From Nitrospirillum iridis (GTDB lineage Bacteria; Pseudomonadota; Alphaproteobacteria; Azospirillales; Azospirillaceae): a DNA stretch of 64,000 bases. Of the stretch, positions 1 through 7,320 are shown piece after piece. The stretch spans positions 1 through 64,000 of the forward strand of contig NZ_JACIIZ010000005.1 of assembly GCF_014205765.1 (NCBI RefSeq), read 5' to 3'. The position numbers and the translations under genes are program-made. Under the pieces are notes generated by a model. The model did no database searches and was not told the DNA's origin. It saw only the letters and a program-made list of their open reading frames with translations. Position 1 is the stretch's first letter. Each line of letters opens with the position of its first letter.

Positions 1-1403
1 ACCTGCGCCTCGAACAACGCTGGCACCGTCGCCGGCGGCACCGGATGCGCCGTGTCGTTCCAATCAATCAACAGTTGCCGGCGCTCCTCCGGCGAAAGGA
101 GGTCCAGCCGCCCAACCGGCGCCTCGGGCGAGGACACCATCGCCGACAGAACCTGCAGGAACCGGGCGCAATGGTCGGTCAAGTCCTGATCTGTATAAAG
201 TGCCGCGTTGGCCTTGAATTCGAACCGTAATCCTGCCGTCTCCGAGCGCTGGTAGACGAAAAGCGACAGATCCTCGATCGGGCCGTTCTCAAGATTATGC
301 GTTGTCGTCGGGTGACCCGCGAAGCGCAGTTCGTAGTCAAACGCCATGATATTGACGCTCGGGCCGTACAGGCGCCTTTGCGTCCCGGCCCATTGCAGAT
401 CGCGCCGCAACGCCTCGCTTCGATACCGCTGATGGCGCAAGACATGTCGGGCCTCGCCCGCGGCCTGCTTGACCAGATCCCGAAAGGTCATATCGGGGCG
501 GACGTGCAATCGCAAAGGCAACACGTTCGACATCATCGCCGGCACGCGCCGCGCCGCGCCCCCGATCCGGGCCAGCACGGGCAAGCCGAGTATAATGTTA
601 TCCGACGCGGTGAAGAGATGCGTATAGGCGGCCATCGCCGCTATGATCACCTGTGGCCAGGTTGCGCCCGCGCTGCGCGCGACCGATCGCAATTCGTCGA
701 GAACGGAGTCTGGCGGATGTAGAGTGCGCCGCACAATACCGCAGGCCGCAGCCGGCGGCCCCTCGACCAGAGTCACGGGTTCCGGCCGATCGGCAAAGCG
801 CGCGGTCCAATAGGCTTGATCCCGCCTGAAATCGTCCGAGACGCGATACGACGCATCCGCGGAAAGGAGAGCCCCCAGCGATCCGAATGGGCTGTCCTCC
901 GGGCGCCGCTCCTCGGCCAGGGCCGAATACACGCCGGCCAAACGCTGGGCAATCAACGCCGCGCCGTAGCCATCCTGGATGATATGATGATAGCGCTGAT
1001 ACCAGAGGTAGTGATCCGATTCCAGGCACAATAAGGCATAACAAAACGCAGGGTCTCTCTTCAACTCTATGGGTCTGCTCAGCTCCGAGCGCATCCAGGA
1101 TTCGGCGGCGGCCCGGGGATCCGGCGCCGCCGAAAAGTCGATTTTGACCAGAGAACGGTGCGGTATCGGACCTATGAATTGCGCCAGGCCTCCGTCACCC
1201 GTTTCGAACCGCAAATGCAGCGTCTGGCTCTCGGATATGACTTGGTCCAATGCTCTTTCAAAGAGTCCCGAGTCGATCGGGCCGTGGATCTCGATGTATT
1301 CGGCGATGTTGTAATTGGCTGTGTCTTCGGCAATTTCCAGGGCCAGCCAAATGCCGAGCTGTGCCGCCGACAGCGGTTGGAGAAAAGGGCGAGCGTCGTC
1401 CAT
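1..1403 (-). CDS. Nonribosomal peptide synthetase, N-terminal condensation domain (runs off the left edge)
   Basis: Reading leftward from ATG at 1401-1403, an open frame of 467 codons continues to base 3. It begins with a condensation domain: the catalytic motif HHIIQDG lies at about residues 139-145, and the segment GPSVNIMAFDYEL matches the same region of EntF-type condensation domains (EntF has GPVLNIKVFDYQL from memory). The last residues seen, WNDTAHPVP, are the usual linker into an adenylation domain. The family joins aminoacyl or aryl donors to carrier-protein-bound amino acids in the cytoplasm. A condensation domain at the extreme N-terminus means the donor comes from a separate protein, as in catecholate siderophore systems; that pathway assignment is inference. 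No good ribosome site is visible before the ATG. Confidence 0.88.
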   Translation of the reverse strand, partial: MDDARPFLQPLSAAQLGIWLALEIAEDTANYNIAEYIEIHGPIDSGLFERALDQVISESQTLHLRFETGDGGLAQFIGPIPHRSLVKIDFSAAPDPRAAAESWMRSELSRPIELKRDPAFCYALLCLESDHYLWYQRYHHIIQDGYGAALIAQRLAGVYSALAEERRPEDSPFGSLGALLSADASYRVSDDFRRDQAYWTARFADRPEPVTLVEGPPAAACGIVRRTLHPPDSVLDELRSVARSAGATWPQVIIAAMAAYTHLFTASDNIILGLPVLARIGGAARRVPAMMSNVLPLRLHVRPDMTFRDLVKQAAGEARHVLRHQRYRSEALRRDLQWAGTQRRLYGPSVNIMAFDYELRFAGHPTTTHNLENGPIEDLSLFVYQRSETAGLRFEFKANAALYTDQDLTDHCARFLQVLSAMVSSPEAPVGRLDLLSPEERRQLLIDWNDTAHPVPPATVPALFEAQ

Positions 1404-1726
1404 TATGGATATGGTCCAGTCAATGGGAACTCCACTCTCAATAAATTGAAGAGATTATTGGGGTATTGAGTATACCTGTCGCGAATAGACGCGTCGGATA
1501 CGCAGGCGCCAGCCGCTCGCGCTCGCCTCACGGGACTCCGAGCGAGCGAGCGTAAGGGAACAACGCAGCCCGGGGCGTGAGACCACAGGCATCATACCCT
1601 CACCGTTTTGGTGTAAGTTGGTAAACTATTCTCTTTAAAATGGCATAAACGTCCTTTCGGCTCAACAAGAATGTTGGTTCCCCGCACCGCTTGGAATGAG
1701 GGCATCGCATCGCACCCCAGCCGTTA
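1404..1726. other. Intergenic region between the NRPS gene and the IS element
   Basis: No convincing gene. It should contain the leftward NRPS promoter: an AT-rich stretch lies around 1436-1475. I could not identify a clear Fur box or -35/-10 pair. The last ~65 bases before the IS do not continue the group II intron found on the other side of the IS. Confidence 0.5.
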
Positions 1727-1752
1727 AGTGAACCGCCCCGTCTTTACCGGAG
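1727..1752. repeat. IS3 left terminal inverted repeat
   Basis: Contains TGAACCGCCCCGTCTTTACC and is the exact reverse complement of 3031-3056. Confidence 0.93.
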
Positions 1753-1769
1753 GGTAAAACCCTCAGAGG

Positions 1770-2111
1770 ATGCCCGTCATGGTAGAGAAGAAGAACACAT
1801 CGCCCTACTCGCCAGAGTTCCGTGAGCGCGCGGTTCGGATGCTGGACGAGCATCTGTCTGATTATCCGAGTGTATCCGTGGCTTGCCGGGAGATAGCGGC
1901 CAAGCTGGGATGTTCGGGGGACAGCCTGCGCGTATGGTGGAAGCAAGTGCGTCGCGACGGCGGGATGGAGCCTGGCGCCACCACGGCGGAGAAGGCGCGG
2001 ATCAAGGAATTGGAGCGCGAAGTTCGTGAACTTCGTCAGGCCAATGAGATCCTGAAGAAGGCGTCGGCCTATTTTGCGCAGGCGGAGCTCGACCGCCCGT
2101 TCCGCAAATGA
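1770..2111 (+). CDS. IS3-family transposase OrfA (HTH and leucine zipper)
   Basis: A 113-residue OrfA. Residues about 10-60 form the transposase_8 helix-turn-helix that binds the IS ends (SPEFRERAVRML, then CSGDSLRVWWKQ). Residues 70-100 are a heptad coiled coil (ELEREVRELRQANEILKK) for multimerisation, as known for IS3 OrfA. An internal ATG at 1779 is an alternative start. Its stop overlaps the start of orfB in an ATGA, so orfB may be translationally coupled, or joined through a -1 frameshift as in many IS3 elements. I see no obvious A-rich slippery heptamer. Confidence 0.92.
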   Translation: MPVMVEKKNTSPYSPEFRERAVRMLDEHLSDYPSVSVACREIAAKLGCSGDSLRVWWKQVRRDGGMEPGATTAEKARIKELEREVRELRQANEILKKASAYFAQAELDRPFRK

Positions 2112-3013
2112 TTGAGTTTATTGAAGCGCATCGCGCTGATCATGGGGTCGAGCCGGTCTGCCGGGTTCTGCCGATCGCCCCGTCGACATATTATCAGCAT
2201 GTCGCCGTGACCAGAGCGCCTGCCAGGGCGAGCGCTCGCGCCCGGCGCGATGCTGATCTGAAGGAAGCCATTCGGCAACTCTGGGAAGATAATCGCGAGG
2301 TTTATGGCGCCCGCAAGGTTGGGCACGGCGTGATGCGCGAAGGGTGGCATGGGGCGCGCTGCATTGTCGAACGCCTGATGCGTCAGATGGGATTGAGGGG
2401 CGTTATCCGGGGCAAGAAGGTCATCACGACCAACCCGGACACGTCCAGGCCATGCCCCGATGACAAGGTCAACCGGCAGTTCCAGGCTGACGCCCCCAAC
2501 CAACTCTGGGTTTCTGATTCCACCTGTGCGCAGACGTGGAGTGGAACAGTCTATGTGGCTTTTATCATTGATGTTTTCGCCCGCAGGATTGTGGGCTGGA
2601 AAGTGTCGGCAACCATGACCACCCAGTTCGTGCTTGATGCTCTCGAGCAGGCAATTTGGCAGCGAAGGCCAGCGGGGAACAAAGCCTTAATCCACCACTC
2701 GGACCGCGGATCGCAATATCTGTCCATCAAATACACGGAACGCCTTGCACTGGCAGACATCGACGCCTCGGTCGGCACCGTTGGCGACAGTTATGACAAC
2801 GCCTTGGCCGAAACGATCAACGGCTTGTATAAAGCGGAGGTCATCCATCACCTCGGGCCATGGAAATCCATGGCGCAGGTGGAATGGGAAACACTGAATT
2901 GGATCGACTGCTACAATAACCGCCGGCTCTTGGCCCCAATCGGCTATAGGTCGCCGGCCGAAGCCGAACGCGCCTTCTATGCAAATCACGACGAGCTCGA
3001 TATCGCCGCTTGA
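2108..3013 (+). CDS. IS3-family transposase OrfB (DDE integrase core)
   Basis: A 301-residue catalytic subunit. An N-terminal HTH_21-like region is followed by an rve integrase core. The acidic triad is present: D137 (WVSDST), D199 (HHSDRG) and E235 (NALAETING). Exactly 35 residues separate the second Asp from the Glu, the DD(35)E signature. The tail carries the usual YNNRRLLAPIGYRSP motif. The reading frame is intact, so the element is probably active or recently active. The start overlaps orfA by 4 bp. Confidence 0.94.
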   Translation: MIEFIEAHRADHGVEPVCRVLPIAPSTYYQHVAVTRAPARASARARRDADLKEAIRQLWEDNREVYGARKVGHGVMREGWHGARCIVERLMRQMGLRGVIRGKKVITTNPDTSRPCPDDKVNRQFQADAPNQLWVSDSTCAQTWSGTVYVAFIIDVFARRIVGWKVSATMTTQFVLDALEQAIWQRRPAGNKALIHHSDRGSQYLSIKYTERLALADIDASVGTVGDSYDNALAETINGLYKAEVIHHLGPWKSMAQVEWETLNWIDCYNNRRLLAPIGYRSPAEAERAFYANHDELDIAA

Positions 3014-3030
3014 TCTTTGAACCAATCACT

Positions 3031-3056
3031 CTCCGGTAAAGACGGGGCGGTTCACT
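3031..3056. repeat. IS3 right terminal inverted repeat
   Basis: Exact reverse complement of 1727-1752, and ends GGCGGTTCACT. Confidence 0.93.
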
Positions 3057-3386
3057 ACTACGACCTCGGCTGACTTCCCGCTCCGGTTCGACACCGTCAC
3101 CCCTTCAGGCATAAGGCGGGATCTCCCCAGGTAAGAACGCGTTCCTTCACCACACAACCGACGGATTTACGACACCGACCCTTGATCACGAGAGCTTCGC
3201 GGTCTCTGGCCCGCTCGCCCTGGTCGGCACCGCCTTCTATCCGGTTCTTGTCCATCGGCCCGTGGTTGCGCTCCACGCTTCCTCCCCACATTCGGTCGCC
3301 CTCATGCAGTTGCGCTTCGCTTCGTTGACCGTGATCAGCTTACGACGGGACTCTCGCCCGCAGGAACGCGCCCATGCTGGGCGCAC
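3057..3386 (-). mobile_element. Group II intron 5' fragment (domain I remnant), truncated at the IS
   Basis: On the minus strand the segment opens at 3386 with GTGCGCCCAGCATGGGCGCG, which matches the conserved GTGYG 5' end and first hairpin of bacterial group II introns. About 330 bases of domain I-like sequence follow without a coding function. The sequence then stops abruptly at the IS3 element; no reverse-transcriptase gene and no domain V/VI are found anywhere in the window. The intron 5' end lies directly behind the autotransporter terminator, which is the insertion preference known for class C group II introns. Identification rests on recall of the 5' consensus, not on a covariance search. 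Confidence 0.7.
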
Positions 3387-3420
3387 CAAAAGCGAAGGCG
3401 GCCCCCGCAAGGGCCGCCTT
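3387..3420 (-). terminator. Rho-independent terminator of the autotransporter gene
   Basis: A perfect 10-bp stem, AAGGCGGCCC (3395-3404) with GGGCCGCCTT (3411-3420), is followed on the minus strand by CGCTTTTG. It lies about 30 bp past the autotransporter stop, and the group II intron begins at the end of its T-tract. Confidence 0.88.
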
Positions 3421-3450
3421 CATCACGTCGTCGGCGACACCGTCGCCGGG

Positions 3451-6447
3451 TCAGAAGCGGAACTTGCTGACGAAGCGGGCATCGTAGCCGATGTAGCCAT
3501 GGCGGCTTTCGCCACCCAGTTCCAGGCCGATATCGGAGTAACGGTTGCCAGCCTGGACCGTGAGGCGGGCGATGGGGCCACCGCCCACCATGGACTGCGG
3601 CACCAGGGTGAAGCTGGACCCGCCGGCGAAGTTGGCGGTGGTGTCACCCGCCCCGTCGCCGAACACCTGCTTCCAGCCCACGGTCAGGGCCGGCTTCCAC
3701 TGGAAGTCGCCACCAAGCTGGGTGCCGAAGGTCAGGCTGGCCTCGGCATTGCCCTGCTGGCCCGTGCGCGAGGCGATATTCAGGTTGAAGGCGCTGCCGC
3801 CGTTGCTTTCCTGGTGGGCGCCATCATAGAGGACGAAATAGTCCAGCGAGGCGTTGGGCCGCACGAACATGAAGCCCAGCGACTGCTCATACCCCAAGCC
3901 GACATGGGCATCGCCCAGATAGCCGGTCCAGTGGGCGTCGGCGTCACGCTCGAACGCGGTGCTGTCATCATCCGTGCCGGTGAAGACACGCTTGCTGGTG
4001 AAGCGGATATAGCCCGCGTTCAGGCTGGCATTGGCCATCAGCCCGCCCAGCCGGTCACGCCAATAAGTGCCACCGGTGAAGACCTGGCCCTTCACCTGGT
4101 TGCCGCTGGACGCGTCCGGATCGTTGACGGCGGTGATCATGTAGGCGCTGGACAGGCCGACGATGCCGACATTCTCCACCGACTTCTCATAGCCGCCCAT
4201 CAAGGCCACGCCATTGCCGTTATAGCCGGGGCCCTGGTCGCGGTTCTGTGACACGGCGAAGCCCAGTTCCTGTACCCAGGCGCCGCGCTTCTCGTCCACC
4301 ATGGCCACGGTGGGATCGGCTTCGGTGCGGGCCAGGGCCATCATGCCGCGGTTCAGCAACTGGAAGGGCCCGCCATTATAGTCCGGCAGCATCTTTTCAT
4401 ACAGGCTGCCGAAGGTGCTGGCGCTGGTGGCGTTGAAGAACGCCTCGCCCACCTGGGTGTCCTTGTCGAAGGCGGCATAGACCGCGTTGAACGCGCTGGC
4501 GCCCACGGTGATGCCGGCTTCGGCGGCGGAGCGGCGGGCCACATTCACCGACACGGTGCCGGCGGTGGTGTCGGCGGCGATGCTGGCCTTGTACCAGTAG
4601 GAAACATCGCCCAGCAGCGTCTGGTCATTGGTGCCCACGGACAGGCTGCTGGCCTTGATCACCGTGAAGGTGGTGCTGTCGGTGACCTTGCTCTTGAAGA
4701 TCAGGCCGATCTTGGTGCCCGAGGCCAGGGAGGCGGTGCCCGACACGTTGAACAGGGTGTTGGTGTTGTTGGCCGGATCGGCGGTGAAGTCGATCTCGCC
4801 GCTGGAGCCGACGGTCAGCGAGCGCATGTTGATGGTGCTGGTGCTGGTGTCCCGCAGCTTGCCATTGGTCACCGTGGTGGCCAGCGTGCCATCGCTGGTC
4901 AGGGCGCCAACATAAACCGCACCGCCATCAATGGTCAGCGTGTTGGTGCCACTGCCGAAGGACAGGGCGCCGGTGACGGTGCCGGCGGTCAGGTTGACGG
5001 TGGCGTCACCCGAGCCCAGCAGGATGTCACCGGTGATGGTGCCGCTGTTGTTGATGGTGACGCCAATGGTGTTGGCGCTCAGGTCCAGGGCCGTGGCGGT
5101 GCCGGTGATGCCGGTGTTGTCGGTGGATTTCGACACCTGGGCCAGGATGATGCCACTGTTGTTGATCAGGCTGACGGTGCCACTGGCATCCTTGATGGCG
5201 ACGGCGTTGCTGGCCACCGAGGTGGTGGCGCCGGAATAGCCGGTGGCGTACGCCGCGACCGTGCCGACGATGTTGATGCTGTTGACGGTGGCGCCGCTGG
5301 CGATGGAAATGGCGGTCGCCGTCGAGGACTGGGACGAGACGGTGGTGCTGACGGTGCCGGAAATGGCGATGTCGGTCACCGTGGCGCCCGAACCGACGAG
5401 GATGCCGGTGGAATCCGCCTTGTACGCCAAGGTGGTCAGGGTGCCCGACAGGCTGAGGCCGCCCACCACCTCGACGGTGCCGCCCAGGCCGCCGATCTGG
5501 ATGCCGGTGGTGCTGAAGCCATTGTAAACGCCGCTGGCGATGATGGAACCGGCCAGCACCAGGCCGCGGGTGTTCCCCGGATAGGCGCCGAGGGCCATGT
5601 CGCCCGTGCTGGCGCCCACAAGGATCGCCGGCGCCGAACCATAGGAACTGATGACCGAGGTCGATTCCGCGTACAGACCGCCCGTCGTCGTCGCGGAAAT
5701 GCGCAGGGCGGCGCCACCCTGCAATTCATCATTGGCCGTCAGCGCCGCGAAACCGGCCGTGGTGGTGGGCCGGGTCGTGGACAGGTAGCCGGTCGAGGTG
5801 ATGGTCCCGGTGACGTCCACCGCCCCTTCCGTCACGCCGTCCAGCGCCACGCCGACCGAGCCCGTGCCCAACGTGCTGACCGTGCCGGAGATGAGGATGG
5901 TGCCGGCCGTGATCGCCGTGGTGTGGATGCCATAGGAATTGTTGCCCGTGACCGACACGCTGCCGCTCATCGACAGGCTGCCATCCATCTCGGTGGCGAT
6001 CAGGATGCCGGCGCTGTCGTTGCCGCGCACGGTGAGCGTGGCCGAGGTGCTGATGTCACCCGTGAACACACCGGTACCGGACACCCAGATGCCGTACCGC
6101 CGCTCGGCCGAGGTCAGGGGAACGGTGGTGCTGATGCTGCTGTCGGTCAGCGTCAGGGTGCCGCTGAGGCTGACGCTGCCGGTATTGCCACCCTTGACCA
6201 GGATGCCGGTGGTATCGTCATTGCCGGTGATGGATATGGTGCCGGAGCTGGTGATGGTGTTGCTGCTGTCCAGCGTCACCGCCGTGCCGCTGGATGGGCT
6301 TACCGTACCGGTGATGGTGAGATCACCGGACGTGGAGGTCGACACCGCCGTACTCTGGGTGCCGGAGATCGTCGTCGCCGCATGAAGATCGGTCAGGGCG
6401 GCGAAGCACAGGGGCGCTGCGGCCACCGGCGCGAGAAGGCGCTTCAT
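3451..6447 (-). CDS. Autotransporter (type Va secretion), beta-barrel outer-membrane protein
   Basis: A 998-residue protein with an N-terminal signal peptide (residues 1-23, hydrophobic core then LHA). A long Ser/Thr/Gly-rich passenger follows (about 24-700) made of repeated short strands such as ISGTVST and ILVGSGATV, typical of a right-handed beta-helix. The C-terminal autotransporter barrel (about 715-998) ends in FVSKFRF, with the terminal Phe needed for Bam-dependent insertion. The passenger would be displayed on the cell surface; its target is unknown. Adhesin or biofilm roles are common in the family but only inferred here. The nearest SD-like element before the ATG is AGGA at 11 bp. 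A terminator follows immediately. Confidence 0.93.
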   Translation of the reverse strand: MKRLLAPVAAAPLCFAALTDLHAATTISGTQSTAVSTSTSGDLTITGTVSPSSGTAVTLDSSNTITSSGTISITGNDDTTGILVKGGNTGSVSLSGTLTLTDSSISTTVPLTSAERRYGIWVSGTGVFTGDISTSATLTVRGNDSAGILIATEMDGSLSMSGSVSVTGNNSYGIHTTAITAGTILISGTVSTLGTGSVGVALDGVTEGAVDVTGTITSTGYLSTTRPTTTAGFAALTANDELQGGAALRISATTTGGLYAESTSVISSYGSAPAILVGASTGDMALGAYPGNTRGLVLAGSIIASGVYNGFSTTGIQIGGLGGTVEVVGGLSLSGTLTTLAYKADSTGILVGSGATVTDIAISGTVSTTVSSQSSTATAISIASGATVNSINIVGTVAAYATGYSGATTSVASNAVAIKDASGTVSLINNSGIILAQVSKSTDNTGITGTATALDLSANTIGVTINNSGTITGDILLGSGDATVNLTAGTVTGALSFGSGTNTLTIDGGAVYVGALTSDGTLATTVTNGKLRDTSTSTINMRSLTVGSSGEIDFTADPANNTNTLFNVSGTASLASGTKIGLIFKSKVTDSTTFTVIKASSLSVGTNDQTLLGDVSYWYKASIAADTTAGTVSVNVARRSAAEAGITVGASAFNAVYAAFDKDTQVGEAFFNATSASTFGSLYEKMLPDYNGGPFQLLNRGMMALARTEADPTVAMVDEKRGAWVQELGFAVSQNRDQGPGYNGNGVALMGGYEKSVENVGIVGLSSAYMITAVNDPDASSGNQVKGQVFTGGTYWRDRLGGLMANASLNAGYIRFTSKRVFTGTDDDSTAFERDADAHWTGYLGDAHVGLGYEQSLGFMFVRPNASLDYFVLYDGAHQESNGGSAFNLNIASRTGQQGNAEASLTFGTQLGGDFQWKPALTVGWKQVFGDGAGDTTANFAGGSSFTLVPQSMVGGGPIARLTVQAGNRYSDIGLELGGESRHGYIGYDARFVSKFRF

Positions 6448-6810
6448 TTGCTGAGAAATCCTGCCTGTTCAGACGAATAAGGGCTTTGGGCCGGCTTGGC
6501 CTTGGGAACAACCGGCGGCACCGGCTGGAACGGATTGGTCGGGGCTGGAGTTGCGACGGAGGACTGCGGAACCAGGATTACGGCCCGTACGGACCGAGTT
6601 ACACGTCGCTGCCGTCGAAACCCGGCGGCTTCAGCGGGAAAAAATTCGCTGAACCGCAATTTCCCGCCAATTTGCCGCAGCCTGCTCGCCAACGGCCACG
6701 GCTATCCTTATTCGTCCGCGCGGCGGGATGGCGCCCGGGCATTTGCAACTGGCGGGGTTAACCACACCTGGCGTAGAGTTCACGCCCCAGGCCTGCCGGA
6801 TCACCACCAC
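6448..6810. other. Divergent intergenic region; possible short upstream frame
   Basis: Separates the leftward autotransporter from the rightward gene at 6811, so it should hold both promoters. On the minus strand a proline-rich frame (6692 to 6444, TTG start, ends ...SSEQAGFLSK) has a stop that overlaps the autotransporter ATG in an ATGA. It might be a coupled leader peptide gene, but codon and start evidence are weak. Confidence 0.4.
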
Positions 6811-7164
6811 ATGAAGGAACTACGCTGCATCGTCTTCACCGACCGCGAGGTGGTGACCGCCATCACGGAGCGGCGACGCAAGCTCAACGATGTCTTTCCC
6901 GAGGGGGACGTCACCAGCCTGGACTACACGATTGATCGCGGGGTCACCGCCAAGCTGTCCGTGACACTGAACGGCGCGGTCAGCGAGTTGGCCATAGCCG
7001 AGCAGGAGTTGCAGGCGGCGGTGGTCGGCTATTGCATGTCCCGCAACATCCCGCTGCCGGCGGTGGCCGACAAGGCCCTGTACGTCATCAAGGGACGGGC
7101 CACGCTGATGATCACCATGAACTTCCGCAAGCCGGCGCGCCTGGTCGTTCTGGGCGTGGAATGA
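6811..7164 (+). CDS. Conserved small protein of unknown function next to flagellin
   Basis: 117 residues from the ATG at 6811; the same frame is open further upstream, but that part reads as low-complexity. The sequence MKELRCIVFTDREVVTAI and a terminal hydrophobic run (ALYVIKGRATLMITMNF) suggest a compact soluble alpha/beta protein. No signal peptide or membrane segment is seen. I do not recognise a family. It converges with the flagellin gene across a shared hairpin, so any flagellar link is only positional. Confidence 0.75.
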   Translation: MKELRCIVFTDREVVTAITERRRKLNDVFPEGDVTSLDYTIDRGVTAKLSVTLNGAVSELAIAEQELQAAVVGYCMSRNIPLPAVADKALYVIKGRATLMITMNFRKPARLVVLGVE

Positions 7165-7193
7165 TCCCGGGCTTACCTGCGATTCTGTGCACC

Positions 7194-7232
7194 AACAAGA
7201 AGGGCGGCCCACCAGGGACCGCCCTTCTTGTT
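7194..7232. terminator. Bidirectional hairpin terminator between the 6811 gene and flagellin
   Basis: A perfect 14-bp stem, AACAAGAAGGGCGG (7194-7207) with CCGCCCTTCTTGTT (7219-7232). It is followed by a short T-rich run in either direction. Confidence 0.85.
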
Positions 7233-7260
7233 GCCCTATAGCCTCCTGCGCCGCCGCCGG

Positions 7261-7315
7261 ACGGCGGTGGGGCGGGTCCCATGGCTGGTAAGCCACGGGA
7301 CCCATCCCCGCCGTC
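7261..7315 (-). terminator. Long hairpin just past the flagellin stop
   Basis: Inner arms GGGTCCCATGGCT and AGCCACGGGACCC (one mismatch) are enclosed by outer ACGGCGG / CCGCCGT arms. It starts six bases after the flagellin stop codon, so it probably ends or protects the very abundant flagellin mRNA. Confidence 0.7.
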
Positions 7316-7320
7316 ACCGA

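Larger units (their letters stand above)
1727..3056 (+). mobile_element. IS3-family insertion sequence, complete
   Basis: Perfect 26-bp terminal inverted repeats (1727-1752 and 3031-3056) enclose orfA and orfB. The element proper probably starts at TGAACCG (1729) and ends at CGGTTCA (3054), the usual IS3 TGA...TCA ends, giving about 1326 bp. No target-site duplication is evident: the bases outside the ends are TTAAG and CTACT. This suggests rearrangement after insertion. The right side joins a group II intron fragment and the left side does not. Confidence 0.93.

Noticed and set aside
297-1034. Plus-strand frames at the left edge
   Set aside because: They lie opposite the NRPS condensation domain, whose motifs are unambiguous.
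3130-3150. GAACGCGTTC near the intron fragment
   Set aside because: Only 10 bp without the central base; not the same motif as the dispersed palindrome.
3262-4251. 329-codon plus-strand frame opposite the autotransporter
   Set aside because: Shadow of the autotransporter barrel; it also starts inside the intron fragment and crosses the terminator.
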